DNA from: Oscarella lobularis
Taxonomy: Eukaryota > Porifera > Homoscleromorpha > Homosclerophorida > Oscarellidae
Direction: 5' to 3'
DNA: 64,000 nt
Assembly (NCBI RefSeq): GCF_947507565.1
Contig: NC_089178.1
Location: 3,286,001-3,350,000, forward strand
Shown here in pieces: positions 11,943-24,790 of the stretch. The position numbers and the translations under genes are program-made. Numbering within the stretch: position 1 is the first letter of the stretch; each line of letters begins with the position of its first letter. The notes below the pieces were generated by a model. The model worked only from the letters and a program-made list of their open reading frames with translations. It made no database searches and was not told where the DNA came from.

Positions 11943-14066
11943 TTAACTTGTAGTATGAGTGAAGACCAGTCGTTTCGTCAGTTGATTGATTGGCGACGGA
12001 ATCTGCTTCAAACCCTCGCTAGTCGTTGCTTGAGCCAGACGATGATTCACGAGAGTCAGCATGTCAGATAGAGACATGCCCTCCTTGGCATACTCATTCA
12101 GCACGGCCACCAGTGTGCAGATATACCATGAGCCGTGCGTTGTACTGCGAAAGGAGACCGTTTCAGGTGCCGTGGAGTAGCCAATGAGAAAATCAGCCCC
12201 GAGAGGAATTTTGATCTGTTCTTGAGCATCGCGTTGCGCAATCCTTGGCAGAGAGTCTGTCTCAACTCCTTTATCCTCCCCAGAACCACGGCACGCTTGA
12301 ATAAAAAAAAGCTTCGGTTTGAGATTCAAACTGGGACAAGCGAGTCCGTTCACTTTCGACAAGATTTCGCTCACAGCCACGGGAAGGGCGTCGGAGCCGT
12401 AGATAAAATCTTTTTTGCCGTGCGTCAGAAGGCAACAAACGAAGCAATCGTAATTGCTGTGATCCCTTTGTCCGTAACTGGTCATGACGCGCACAAGATC
12501 GCTGCTCGTGCAATCACGGTGAATCAATACATTGAAATTGAGGTTTTTGAACGCTCTTTCCAAATGTCCGGCATCGACGCTCGTGCCCTGTCGCGAACCC
12601 AGATTAAGCTCCGTTCTTTGAAAATGTTCTATGCTTATGATGACCGCTAAGCCTCTGGGATTTCGTTTCATGCTGTAACACGGCAAATCGTCTCTCAAGC
12701 GACTCGTTTGCGAGACCGACCGCTGTTGTCGTTGTAGCATTGCCAAATCTTGCCGACGCCTCTCTTCCACCAATTCCCGTTGACGCCTCTCTTCCGCCAA
12801 TTCCTGCTTGTGCCTCTCTTGTGCAGCGCATCTCTCTTGTTCGGCTTGTAAAACCCTTTGGCGTTCCTCGTGCACCTGTCTCTCTTTCTCGCGCACTTCT
12901 CCTTCTTTCTCCGTCAGAGCCCTTTGTTTCTCGATGTTCTCTTCCTGCGCCTTTCGCAGCATGTGATCCATCTCTTGCAGTCGATCTTCAGTCATCTTTT
13001 TATCACTCTTCACTTGATGCGCAAAAGAAGAAGAAGGAAAAGAAAAAGAAGACAAAGGGGGTGGTGCGCCAGTGCCGTCACTAGGTGACGTCAATAAAGC
13101 TCTGCTTTCAGTCTGTGAACTATTGTCATTGCTTGACATTGAAGGTACGCTAGTCTCTTCACTCGCCGCAGAAAGCAGAGCTCCACTTTCAGTGAAAAAC
13201 TCGCGATTCTCATGCTGACGATGAGACCATCTATTATCCAAAGTCATAGAACAAGCACCAAATGCCACTTTCTCTTGTCCATGAGAACCAAAATCTTCTC
13301 GTGGCTGCACACCTGTTGTCGTTGTCTCAGGCACATTCATTACTTCCTCTGGCAAGTGTGCAGACACATCCATTGGTTCCTCGGGCAAGCGCGCAGCCAC
13401 TACACGTAAAACGCTATATAAAGGGTTAGCATACATAAAAACAATTTAACCTCTTTGATAGCCAAGTGTCAGCACATGCCCTCCAGCTCCACTTGGTCGA
13501 ACAACTTCCTTCCTTTCCTTGAAGATTTTCACCACATTCACCAAATCACGTCTTCCCAAGACATCCATCAACTCGACAAGAAAATCGAGGTTATCTTTTC
13601 CCAGGTGACCTCTCACCTCCAACTCCGCTAAAAAACTCTGCAAATCCTTCAAATATTGACGTCGACCACCTGGTATCTCGTCCCAACAAAGCTGCTTCAA
13701 AGACTCCAACTCAGTTGACGTTATGCTCTCTGATAGAACGTCGACGAGACTACGGAACGAATGGTCAGGTTTGACCAGCGGTATCGCGCGGGGAATTTCT
13801 CCTTCCGACGGCCGAATATCAAACTTTCTTATGATATCAAAGCGTTGGATTCTTTCCAAGATTCGAATCAAATAGTTGAGATTGTCTCGTTTTAGAAGAT
13901 ACAGCTCTTCCATGAAGCTAAATAGCTCTTGTGCCGTTCGCGCTCGTTCTCTTTTGCCTGCGGGAATATCTTCGGCGCATAGTTGCTTTATTCGGCCCAA
14001 TTCGGCTCTGGTTAGCTCGTCAGAAATCTGTTTCAGCTTTTTGCGATACTGAAGACTGGCAGCCAT
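11943..14066 (-). CDS. Initiator-type caspase with tandem death effector domains and a coiled-coil insert
   Basis: A cysteine protease of apoptosis or inflammation, in the caspase-8/10 style. Exons are 13451-14066 and 11943-13399, joined by a 51-nt intron with a TGCTAAC branch site, giving 690 residues. DED1 lies at about residues 8-85 and DED2 at about 105-185; each has a charged (K/R)xDNL helix motif. Residues 206-330 are low complexity. Residues 334-433 form a Glu/Arg/Gln-rich coiled coil. The protease domain is 448-690, with His532 in LLTHG, Cys575 in QACRG, and HGSWY in the small subunit, so it looks catalytically competent. DEDs recruit the enzyme to adaptor platforms in vertebrates; here the coiled coil could add constitutive oligomerisation (inference). 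A TTTCTAG directly precedes the ATG, which suggests a 5' UTR intron. The start is 175 bases from divergent MRPS16, so the promoter is probably shared. Confidence 0.93.
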
Positions 14067-14241
14067 CTAGAAAAAAAAGAAAAGCACATAGAAAAGACGG
14101 ACAACCCTTTTAGAAAGTCTTACGTTCAGAGTAATCCAGGGAATGACTCGTTTTGACCCGAAACGCTGCCCACCCGAACCAATTCGCCGGGACTTTCCCT
14201 GTGGTGCGTCATTTAAATGGGAAAAGTCCCGGCAATTCGAT

Positions 14242-14698
14242 ATGGCGGTCCGCATTCGTTTAGCCTTGCACGGCTGCAAGAATCGGCCGTTCTATCACAT
14301 CGTCGTAGCAAACAGCAAGTGGAAGCGAGACGGAAAGCATCTTGAGCAGGTGAGGCTCCTTTCGAGGAACACAACGAATATCGACTCACATCTCACGCGC
14401 AGGTCGGTTCCTACGATCCCCTTCCAAACGAAAAAAACGAAAAACTCGTAGCTTTTAGTCTAGACCGAATAAAGTAAAAAATCACCTTCGATTTGAGACG
14501 ATTTCCAACACTTTCTTTTAGATATTGGCTCTCCGTGGGAGCCCAGCCTTCTAAACCCGTAGCAGAGTTACTAGGACTGGTACGTAGGGTCTAGATTGCC
14601 TCTGTTAGTGTCAGTGATACTATAGGCTGGCGTACTACCGATTCATCCTCGTTCTTTGGGCAAGGCAGAGAGAAAAACACAAGGAGACGAAAAATGAA
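14242..14698 (+). CDS. MRPS16: Mitochondrial small-ribosomal-subunit protein bS16m
   Basis: A component of the mitochondrial 28S ribosomal subunit. Four exons could be read exactly: 14242-14349, 14403-14473, 14522-14579 and 14626-14698 (TGA). Together they give about 102 residues. Family features run in order: [19 protein letters not shown], then the [14 protein letters not shown] core, then a WLSVGAQPS segment and [12 protein letters not shown]. These match the S16 family in content and length. The introns are 46-53 nt with ordinary GT-AG ends. The gene is divergent from the caspase and convergent with WEE1: its stop lies 131 bases from the WEE1 stop. It looks complete and intact. Confidence 0.95.
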
Positions 14699-14829
14699 TC
14701 TTGAGTCGAACTTTTCCGTAGTGCACAATCAATGTGTTACGTTTAAAACTATCTAGCATCTAGCCTAGATTATTTCTCTGAGAAATAATAAAAACCCGTG
14801 CCAAAGACTTGTTGTTATTCGTGTGTGAT

Positions 14830-17147
14830 CTACCAGTTGTTGACGCTGAGACTGCGATTGATTCTTCCCTTGGGAAGACGACCGACGAGTCGTCCCTTGC
14901 CACCGCGAGCCTCTTCGAGTTCTCTAAAGAAATGACGTCGTAATGCTTTTTCAACGTTCTTTTAGTGGACACTCACTTTTTCAATATCTGATTTTTGAAT
15001 TTCTCTTCGTTTAATTCTCGTCTGAGTTCGTCCTGTGCGCGAGAGAGGATGATACGATAGAACAAGGAAAACGTGGTATTGTTTACTTTTGATCTGACTG
15101 CATATGGACTCAAGTCTGGATGTTGAGTCAACTCCTCTGCAGACGGCCTGCACGCCGCCTCGGGGTGTATCATAGCCTGAAATGCATTGTATAAGAAAAT
15201 ATGAAGACTATCTATCATTATGATGATTTACTCTCAATAAATTATTAAATTCTGGTGAGAAGTACTGTAGCTCTGGAAGCCACCCAGCTCGAATTCTATG
15301 CCAATCAGGACCGTTTTTGGGTAAATTTTCTCCATTGCACTAACAGACGAGAAAATAAATGAAATTCATTACTCAATCAAATCTTACTGCAGCAAAGGCT
15401 GTGAGAGCTAATGAGAAAATATCGGCCTTAGGCAAATGAGAGTAATCCTATTTGAAAATAAATAATTTGTCAATTCTTCACTATGAAAACTCACCTCTTG
15501 TAGAATTTCATTAGCCATATATCTGCAATCTCCCTCTTCGACTTCAGGCAGATAAACGGAAGTCACGTGGCCCATATCACCTTGTTAAAAATGATGAATA
15601 TTTAGAGATTCTGCTTGTAGGTTTGGTCTGGGCTACCTATTTTATAGAGAACGTGCTTGTCGGAAATGTCTGGACAGCAAGAATCTCCACAATAGAGAGT
15701 TTTTGGAGTTATTCCCTCCTCTGAATTTGAGCAGCACACAAAGACATTTCCTTTGTTGTGAAAATGGTTTTATTTTGGTAGAATAAATCTGATATATATT
15801 CACCCACCTGGTTTCAAGTCCAAATGAACCAAATTCATCGAATGAATGTGCTTCAGTCCCTAAACATAAAAAATTGAAAATATGTACAATTATTATCAAA
15901 TCAATAAACCTGAGCAATTTGAAACAACAGCTGCTTTACTTCAATTTCCGTAAACGGTTTCCCTCGCAGCTGTCTCCCGGCTATAACACCAGCCAGACTT
16001 CCACCTTAGAGAAAAGAGACTCAGACATTTATTCATCATCATTATTAATTAAACACACCGTTACAGAATTCATTTTGTATGATCATACGATTGTCTTCAG
16101 CCCACGCCGAATAGTAACGAACGATGTGAGAGTGAGAGCCGAGGACGGCGTGAGCGCACACTTCACGAAACACGGCTCGTCTAAAAAAAATCGTTTTTTA
16201 CTGGATGAAAATCGACGAATGTCTGTCTTACTCGTCTGCTATTGGATTCTTAGACCTTTTCAACGCATAAATGCATCCATCTATAAGAAGAAGAAGTCAG
16301 AGTGCTGCGAGAAATGGACAGTTTTTTTCAACCGAGTCGATTTCTGCATTTGTACACTTGAGCAAATTCGCCTGAACCAATGAGACAGATTTCCTGAAAT
16401 TCGGCATTGTATCTTGATATATTATTCTCTTTGAGTCGAAGCTAGAGCAAAAAAAAATCAATAACTAAAGGCGCACGTACAAAAAAAAGCGCTCCTCACC
16501 ATATGTCGAGATTCGTCATCGTCATCGTCCTCCTCCTCCCAAGTCATGGCTTCGGGGCCCCCGGACGCGTACGGACCCATCGCGCGAACGTGTCGCTTCT
16601 TCTGACTGCTCTGGACCTTCGGCGTGAACGGATTCACGTTCGCGCCCATCGATCGCTTTCGCAGCGCTTGCAGACCAGACGGCGCCGATCCGCCGACGAG
16701 TCGCGTCGCCGATCCTCGCTCTCTACCGCCGCGTCGTTGCGGCGTGCGAGGCGGCAACGGCTCTTCGAATAAGCTCAGGGCTTTGAGTCGGCGTTCGATT
16801 TTGCGCGGCGGCGAAATGAGATCGAGATCGGGTGACGACATCGCCGTCGTCGACGTCGATTTTCGCGGTGTTGGAGTCGCTAGCGAGGAATCCCACGCGA
16901 ACGAGGCGTTCGGTGTCCCGATTAGCACGTTCGGTGTTCGAGGGGAGGGAGTCGAGCGAGTTGGTGGCGTTTTTGCGAGCATTTCGAACGAGGATTCCAA
17001 CGTGGGCGTCTCTTCGTCGTCGAAGACGAGTTTCATCGACACGTCGGATCGAAATCGTCGAGTGGCTGACATTGGGACTTGCTCGGGCGACGAGAAAACA
17101 GCAAAGACTTTTCCTGCGATACGCGCTAGTTGTTCGAAGCGAACCAA
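14830..17147 (-). CDS. WEE1: WEE1 family inhibitory kinase of CDK1
   Basis: A nuclear kinase that phosphorylates the inhibitory tyrosine of CDK1 to hold cells in G2. The first exon encodes a basic Ser/Pro-rich N-terminus with many S/TP sites and the WEE1 signature NVNPFTP, then an acidic DDDDDE stretch. The downstream exons encode the kinase. The catalytic loop reads HLDLKPGN when the intron after about 15809 is spliced to the acceptor before 15748, which restores the conserved Asn. The following magnesium loop reads GDMGHVT, as in WEE1 rather than the usual DFG. The C-terminus has the MIHP...RPSAEEL and LNEEKFKNQILKKELEEA helix typical of WEE1. The stop is TAG at 14830-14832. The start may be the Met at 17147 or the one at 17072; the latter gives a more typical N-terminus. 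Confidence 0.93.
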
Positions 17148-17242
17148 TCAGCGATCGCGAAGACGAAGAATAGCGATGACGTAGGGCACTTGCACGTGAT
17201 TGACGACGCTATTGATTAGTAACATGAGAAAAATTTATACGA

Positions 17243-20200
17243 CTATCTTAGAAGCGGTACGACTTTGACCATCCATGCAAAAAACCACTGAAAAACGCCC
17301 TTGAGATTAAGCCAGAACGTGTTTCTTGCCGCAATTATCGCTTGCAATTCTGGGTCTTTTGCAATAAAGTTATCAACAATTGCTACTTTCAAGCTCTTCT
17401 CCCACGATTTTGGCTTGCCTTCGTCTAAATTCAGCATGCAAACCTCCACCATCTACACCACTGTATAAAATTCCCTGTGAATTGAAGTGATCATCGCTTA
17501 CGTAATTGTGCACCGAATATGCCGTATCATATTTGTGTGCAGCTAGCTGAATCAATTTTTTGGCTGTTTTTAAAGGCACTTCTACTTCCTTTGTATAGGC
17601 AGCTACGTTTTCAGTACGACGTTGGTCACAAATACGAAGAAAATCCTCCTGAAATGGCGAGTCTTTCCTATCTTCTTGTATGAATTTAAAAGTCACAATA
17701 CTTTTAACTGTTGTTTGATGTCTTTATATCCTTCAGTTTGACTAAATTTTGCCTGCAACAATATTGTTTCCTTTAGTGTCTAAAATACAAGGAACGTACG
17801 AGAGTCTGGCTGTATTCTGATAGCAGAGAATCCATCTCATGGTTCATTCTAGCGAAAGAAAAGTGCAAACAATAAAATCTTTCACGCAGCTACCTTACTT
17901 TCTGTTTAGCTCGGTTTCATTGAGAGGCAAAGGAATTTCCGTCGCCGCCGTACGAGACCTAAACTCGCCGACAAGCTCAAGAGCCTGAGAAAAAAAGCAA
18001 AAATGAAAAAAAAACGAGGCAAATAAAACAACTAACAGTCTTCTCGCACTCGCTTCTGATCAACTGATTATTACGTTTTTCAGCCTTTTTTCTTAGCTCT
18101 CCAATAGCACTCTAAACCACGAGAGTCAGCACCAGTGAATAATCTCCCCTAGCATCTGAACGCATTTGTTTACTTTCGTTGCGTCTTGATACACACTAAA
18201 GAGCTCTTCCTCTTTACCGCGTTCAGCCTCTTTCACATACAACTAAAAAATCCCCTTGTTGCGCCACTAAATAAAGAAATTTCACTACTACCTTCAGGGC
18301 GTCTTTCTCTGCGGCTTCCAATTTCACTTCAAACTCTTTTTCCGGCAAGGGAACTCGATCGCGACTCTTCATAGCTTCGTCAAAAGAACCTAGGAACAAA
18401 GCAGACTCTCTTATAAGTCGTCTAGCTTAACATTTCCTCTCACTAGTAGCCGCTTCTTTGGCCGCCTTTAGAAGAGTTTTCAGAGCCTCTGTATTTTTCA
18501 ACAGGAATGCGTCGCGAATTTTGACCAAAGCCTTCTGCAAGAGAAGAAAAGACGTCGTTTCCAGTGCACGTGTTAAATCTACGCAAACGAGCCTTCATCT
18601 CTTCAAAGCTAGTTCGAAAAGCGTCTGAATCTTCAAGATACTTCAACAGCTTTCTATAGTAAGATACACGGTTTCATGCCGCCTCAAAATAGGTACTATC
18701 TAACCGATATTTCGTTTCTACTTCGGCAGCAATTCTTTCGTGCTCCTTAACCAGTTCTGATGTAAGAACTGGAAGGGTGATCTTACCCAATTCAGCCTCA
18801 GCTTCGACCTACTAAAGATAGATATCCCCATAAAGTCTTCTTGTATCTAAATTTTTGCCTCCATTCGCTTTTGACATTCGTTGCACTTGATGATGATTTT
18901 CTTATTGTTGGTGTCAGCCACTCTCCTATACTTCTCTTCAATGTCTTTCGTTAGTTTGCTCAACGAAGCATTCACGACGTCTCGGAGTCTGCGGAAAACG
19001 CCTTGTGGTGCAGAAAATCAATATCAAAATCTATGCTGACCCAAAGAGCAAAGACTCCAACAGACGCCTAGTCTTGTTTGCGGCGTCAACGTGCAATTCC
19101 TCAAGAAAATAAATCATATTGCATATCGCATTAAGAATAAATCTCACTCTCAATTCCTTTGCATTTACTGGACCTATAAAAATTCCGATTTAATTTATAG
19201 ACGCGATTTCTATCCATCCATACCTCCTTGATCATCATCATCATTACTTATTCTCGCCATCTCCGCCTCGTAAAACTTCAAACAGTCCGCCTGAGCCGAA
19301 CCCTTCAATTGATCAATAAACGATTCCCATCGATTTGGAATTCGTGCAAGCAATCCTCCATTGGCCGCGTCGACGAGAAGACGCAGAAGCGACGCCAATT
19401 CGGCGCCGTTGATTGGTCGACCGTTTTTCTCTTTCGGAATCAAACCTAGTCGTAATTTCTCCAAGAGAGCGTCGCGATCTGATTTGTAGTCGGATGTCAA
19501 GTCTGATTCTTTGGCTTTGCTAAGATCTTGAAGAAGGTCCTTTGTCACCGCTGGAATGAACAACGTGTGGCAATCAATACTATCAAAAATACCTAAAAAA
19601 CGATTTTTTTTCACTACGTTGGTTCAATTAGAGCCAAATACCGAGAAGACTGATTTCGTGTTCTTCTGAGTCTCTTGACGATGACGTCATCAGTCGGTGA
19701 AGCCACTGCCGAGGCGTTTCGTTGTCCGACACAGCTTGGACAAAGTCTTGGACCGCCTTGAAAGGAGATAAAAATTCCTAGCGCCCTTTGCAAGATTTTT
19801 TACGTACCCACATGAGTGGGGGAAATTTGATTAGATCGTGATTAAAATCGGTAACCCACTGAACTTTGGACATCTGCGATCTCAAAGCAAAAAGCTAGGA
19901 AGACACTTTCTCCATCCCAATAATCAAAATTTTAATGTTATTTTACTCTTGTTCTTCTTGCTAGCAATTCCAAGTAATCGATATCCACTTGATCAATAAT
20001 CTGTTGAGACAAAAAAACAATTAGAATTTAGAATTCACGTTTGTTCTACTTGCCTTTATCGAATTGAACAATAGATAGGAACTCAGTAGCGAAGCAACAG
20101 AAAAAATTTTCGCGTCGTAATTCTCAGAAGCGTTTTCAGCAGCAAAACCTTCCGGAAACATATGACGTCAGAAAAACTAACAGATTTTTAGCAGCGCGCA

Positions 20201-20824
20201 CCTTCAGTGTCCAAAAATATAACAGAGACGTTTTTTCCCGACGACGACATCATATACCGAGGCTAAAATAACAAGGAAATCGATAAGGATCGAATATCGT
20301 TCCGTTCCCTTCACCTTTCCCCACATCCAAATCCCCATCGTTTTGGGTCGAACGGACGGTCCGACGCCGAAACCGGAGCTCTTTCCCATCAGTTGATTGA
20401 GCAGAAACGATTTTCCCGAGTGATATTTGCCGACGACGGCGACAACGGCGACGGCATCGGCGATTCGGTGCAAATGCTGGACGTTTTCGTCGACGAGAAC
20501 CAGCTTGCGATGGGTCGAGTCGGGATGAACGAGCTGGAGGGGACGATCGGGAAGGTATTCGACCTGTTGCGATGCTTGGGGGGATGTCGTAACGTCGGCT
20601 TCTTCGTTTTTCGATTTGGCACTTTCGTGCTGTTGGGGATCAGTGCTCGAGGGTGGAGTCGCTTGAGGCGGTTCGGATAGCTGCTGCGGATTCGGCGAGT
20701 CGTTCGCCTGCGTTGCCGCGACGAGAAGAACGGCGAGGAAGACCGCGTGCATGGTGCCGATTTCACGCTGTCCCGGATGGCGCGAAAAGCCTACAGAAAG
20801 TCGACGAACACAAAGTTCCGCCAT
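17243..20824 (-). CDS. GBP/atlastin-type large GTPase with N-terminal signal sequence
   Basis: A dynamin-superfamily GTPase of the guanylate-binding-protein branch. The first exon has a hydrophobic signal-like core (AVFLAVLLVAA), a Pro/Ser-rich linker, then the G1 P-loop GKYHSGKSFLLN and the G2 segment VRPKTMGIW. The usual Arg-Asp (RD/G4) position reads LMW-AVQDF across an intron at about 19807, so the Arg is replaced by Gln. Further on, FDSIDCHTLFIP matches the GBP segment after G4. The rest is helical and Lys/Glu-rich, matching the GBP helical domain. It ends in a hydrophobic, aromatic tail (KGVFQWFFAWMVKVVPLL) and TAG at 17243-17245. The start may be 20824 or 20752; the second puts the signal peptide at the very N-terminus. 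Most GBPs are cytosolic; this one may face the secretory lumen with a tail anchor (inference). Confidence 0.85.
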
Positions 20825-20940
20825 TTTTCTAGCGCCTAAACCAGATCAGGTAAAAAACCTGTTCCGATAGCGTGGGAGAACCCATACTGCAGACTTAAGA
20901 AAGATACAAACGAGACAAGTGTAAAAAACAAAGGTAAAAA

Positions 20941-23900
20941 TCATATAAGAGCTTCCTTTTTGACAGTGTTATAAGAAGCCAGTTCAACTTTAGAAAATGC
21001 TGCTGCCTCACGTGAATTCGGATAAAATGAACCCCTCTTTCGATTCCAAAAAATGACGACCACGATGATGACTATGAGAAGTATTAGTATGACTACTCCT
21101 AGTGTAATTCCAACAATCATCCCTGTATTGGTATCATCACCAGTCGCAGCCTCTGTTGGAGTTACTGAAAGAGCGCATAGTGGCCCAACGTACGGTGATG
21201 GACAGACGCACATGACATCTTCGTTGTCATCTGAGCGTTCACAGGCGCCGCCGTTTTCGCACGGATTCGGTTCACATAATCTCGGAAGTTCACATGATTC
21301 TCCTTGGTACTGGATGAGACATTGACAGGTAAAGCCCGCGCACGTTCCACCGCTTTTGCACGGTGGTGAACACTCGTCAGCTTCGTCGATCAAAGTCTGA
21401 CACAATTTTCCTGTGAACATTTCACGACAATGACAAGTATAGTCAGCGGTGCCCTCGATGGGCACGCATTCGCCGTTATTTTGACATGGATTTGAAGAAC
21501 ACGAAACTGCCGGCGGTGACGTCAAAATCTGTTCACTTGGAGGGGCGGTCGTTACTTCAGATGTTGTTGGGGGAGTTTCAGTTGTGGGGAAAGGTATTAC
21601 CGTTGTTGCTTGGATTGACGGGCTTTCCACGCTTGCTGTACTTGGAGATATAATCTGTACAGACGCAGAAGAAGAAGAGATGTTTAAGACTGTCGTTGCT
21701 TGTACTGTCGTCCTGGCGACAAGTGAGGAGGTGGGGCTGGGCGTGATCATCGTCTTGAGTAGAGCACTCAACGGCGATTCTGTAACAAGAGCTCTCTGAG
21801 AAGAAGTTGATGCAGCAGAGGCGACACCTGTTGACAGCGTAGAAGCCGTTGCTACGACGCTAAGCAGTTTCGAACTGGAAGTTTGCCGAGAAGAGGTAGC
21901 CAAGACAGCAACAGACGTTGACGTTTGAGAAGATGCTAAAACGCGAGGTGTAGACGTGATGGCAGCCGTAGATGTTGGTATAGCTGCAGCTGTAGACGTT
22001 GGTACAGTGGATGTGGATGTGGTTGCAGCTGTAGAAATTGCTACAGTAGACGTTGATGTACTTTCAGCTGTAGACGTTGGTACAGTAGACGTTGCTACAA
22101 TAGACGTTGACGTAGTTTCAGCTGTAAGCGTCGGTACAGTAGACGTTGATATATCTATTGCAACCGAAGATGTTGGTACAACAAACGTCGGTATAGCTGC
22201 AGCTGTAGACGCTGGTATCGTTGCAGCCGTAGATATGGGAGATAGAACAGAAAAAAAGGTAGACGCTTTCTGAGAAGCGGAAAATACAACTGAAGTCGCT
22301 GAGACGAAAGAAAATGCAGAAGAGCTCACAGAAGTAGTCTGCCCAGACGACGTGGCTTGGAATGAAGACGGCAAAATTTGCTGCGCACTAGTAGGAGTAG
22401 GAGTAGGTATGAGTACATCACAATTGCGTCCGGTGAACGGATAAAGACACACGCAATAATAGTTTGCGTTGTCGTCGGCTTGTAATCCGCCTCCACTTCC
22501 ATTTCCACTAGAACCACTGCCACTCAAACCAAAGTCATTGACGCACGTTCCGTTATTAGCGCATAGATTGGATCGCAAATCGCACGGAGGAACGCGGGTC
22601 TCGCAACGACTCCCTGTAAATCCATAGGAACAATTGCAAACGAAATCCAGAGAGACGAGAGGAACGGGATCGCTGCAAACGCCGCCATTCAAGCAGGGAT
22701 CAAACTGACAACCCGAAACAGGATTGGCACAGTTACTACCACTGTAACCCATTGGGCATCTGCATTCAATACTATTTGGTCCAACAGTGACACAAGTGCC
22801 TCCGTTGAGGCAAAAGAAAGGAAGACACGCATCAATGAGTGACTCGCAGACTGAGCCAGTGTAGTAAGACTGGCAACGACACGACGTATTGCCATCAGAA
22901 AGAACGTCACAACTGCCTCCATGTTGACAGGGATTCGACTGACATACGTGAGACTCGCACGTGTCGCCAAAATAGCCGGGAACGCACTGACATTGAAAAG
23001 ATCCAGGCTCCGGCACGCAAGTGCCGCTCTCGAGACACGGATTCGATAAGCAGAAGTCAATCATCGTTTCACATCGATTCCCAGTAAAATATGACAAACA
23101 GGAACAGTTGTAGTCGTCAATTTGGTCATAACAAGTCCCGTTGTTCAAACACGGATTCGAGGCACATTCGTCTTTTTCCGTTTCGCATCTCTGTCCCGTG
23201 TAACCTGCCACACAGTTACACTGATATCCAGCAACAGCGTCAACGCACGTTCCGCCGTTTTGACAGGGACTCGAAAGACATTCATTGATCTCGTTGCTAC
23301 AGTTGAACCCGTCGTACCCGTCCGCGCAATCGCAACGATAGCTCCCGTGCACGTTAACGCAAGTGCCGCCGTTCTCGCACAACGCCGTCCCCGCCGATTG
23401 TTGGCACTCGTCCAAGTCCGACTCGCAATTTCTTCCCGTCCACTCGTCGCGACACTGACACGCGTAACCGTTTACGGCATCGACACACGTGCCGCCGTTT
23501 TGACATGGCAACGACGCGCACTCATCGACGTCTACGTCACACGTGGAACCAGTGAACCCGGGAGCGCAGATGCACAAGGGTATAGGATTTCCCATTTGAT
23601 TAACACAAGTCGAGCCATTACCGCAGACATTCAATTCGACGTGAGCGCACTCGTCGATGTCGTCGGAACAGAGCGGCTCCGACCAGCCGGCGAAACAGTG
23701 ACACGAATGCCCAATAATCAAATCCGTGCATATGCCATTGTGACACGGATTCGACGCGCACTCGTCGATATTCGTTTCGCATTGATTACCAGTGAATCCC
23801 ACAGGGCACATGCACGAAAACCGACCCACGCCTCCTTCGACGCACGTCGCGCCGTTCTGACACGGAATCGACTCGCACTCGACAATCTCCGTCTCGCAAT

Positions 23901-24542
23901 ACTTGCCCGTGAAGCCGACAATGCAAGCGCACTCGAACGACCCCGCCGAGTTCGCGCACGTGGCGCCGTTTCGACACGGCGTCGTCAAACATTCGTCGAT
24001 GTCGACGTCGCAATCCATTCCCGTGTAACCGCTCGGACACGTGCACGAATAACTGCCAATCAAATTCGTGCACTTGGCGCCGTTGTGACAGACTTGATGG
24101 GGAAACTGAAGGCACTCGTTGACATCCGTGTCGCAATCGTTTCCCGTCCAGCCGTTCTGGCAGAAACACACGCGCCTTCCGCCCAAAATTCTGCAGACGC
24201 CGTGCACGCAGGGGCTCGGCTGACAGGTATTGGCTTTATATAAAAGAAGAAGGGAACGCCCCCTTTGCATCTTTACCGCGAAGAGAAGCCGTTTTCGCGC
24301 TTACCTGAAACCGATTGTGTAGCGAAAGACAGTAGAGCTGTAAAGGAAGAGCACAATTAGAAAGCGAAAAGAGCCGATTTCTTGTCCCTTGGACATCGAC
24401 TGGGAACGCCCAACGAAGATCGAGGCCCGTGGGAGGAAAGGGACGCGAGAATTTATTCGTGCAAAGGACGTTGCGACGTCGCATTGATTACGCTCGGAAA
24501 CTTACCTAGTAGAATGAAAAGAATCGATGCTTTCTTCGCCAT
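20941..24542 (-). CDS. EGF-repeat transmembrane protein with mucin-like Ser/Thr stalk
   Basis: A cell-surface adhesion or signalling protein. Three exons: 24506-24542 and 24305-24337 build the signal peptide, and 20941-24233 holds everything else in one exon; both introns are phase 1. The mature chain has about 15 EGF modules in the first 620 residues, many calcium-binding (DIDEC, DVNEC). A Ser/Thr/Ala stalk of roughly 290 residues follows, then three more EGF modules. The membrane helix GMIVGITLGVVILILLIVII follows, then a basic stop-transfer NRKR and a tail of about 30 residues. It lacks Lin-12/Notch repeats, a DSL domain, a RAM region and ankyrin repeats, so it is not Notch, Delta or Jagged. 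The tail has SKVELASYNTVKKEALI but no motif I can name. The adjacent gene has the same plan, so the two are likely a tandem pair. Ligands are unknown. Confidence 0.9.
21940..22250 (-). repeat. Degenerate minisatellite encoding the Ser/Thr stalk
   Basis: Imperfect tandem units built from STSTVPTSTA-like codons recur about ten times. They code for a stalk rich in potential O-glycosylation sites. Unit number is likely to vary between alleles. Confidence 0.75.
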
Positions 24543-24790
24543 TCTAAATTCGTCGTCGTCGTGCCACGCTCTTTCTGCTGAAGAGCAAAATTTGAATAAA
24601 ATATTACGAAAAAGACTTCGGAAGACGAAGCCGCTTGCTAGAGCGAACCTGAGCGGGTTTCAGCCTGGTTTACCAAAGGGAATTAGCGTGCGTGAGCGAC
24701 CACGTGCTAATCAAATAACTACAAGTAGCTATACTCGGTTTAGTGTCAAATCTCAGCATATGTGCATATCAAATTAGCAGTTCACTTAGA

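Noticed and set aside
15722-15809. WEE1 lacking the catalytic-loop Asn (pseudokinase)
   Set aside because: That came from choosing the acceptor at 15722; the upstream acceptor (after CAAAG) restores DLKPGN in frame.
23122-24243. 373-residue plus-strand frame opposite EGF gene 1
   Set aside because: Antisense shadow of Cys-rich EGF coding sequence.
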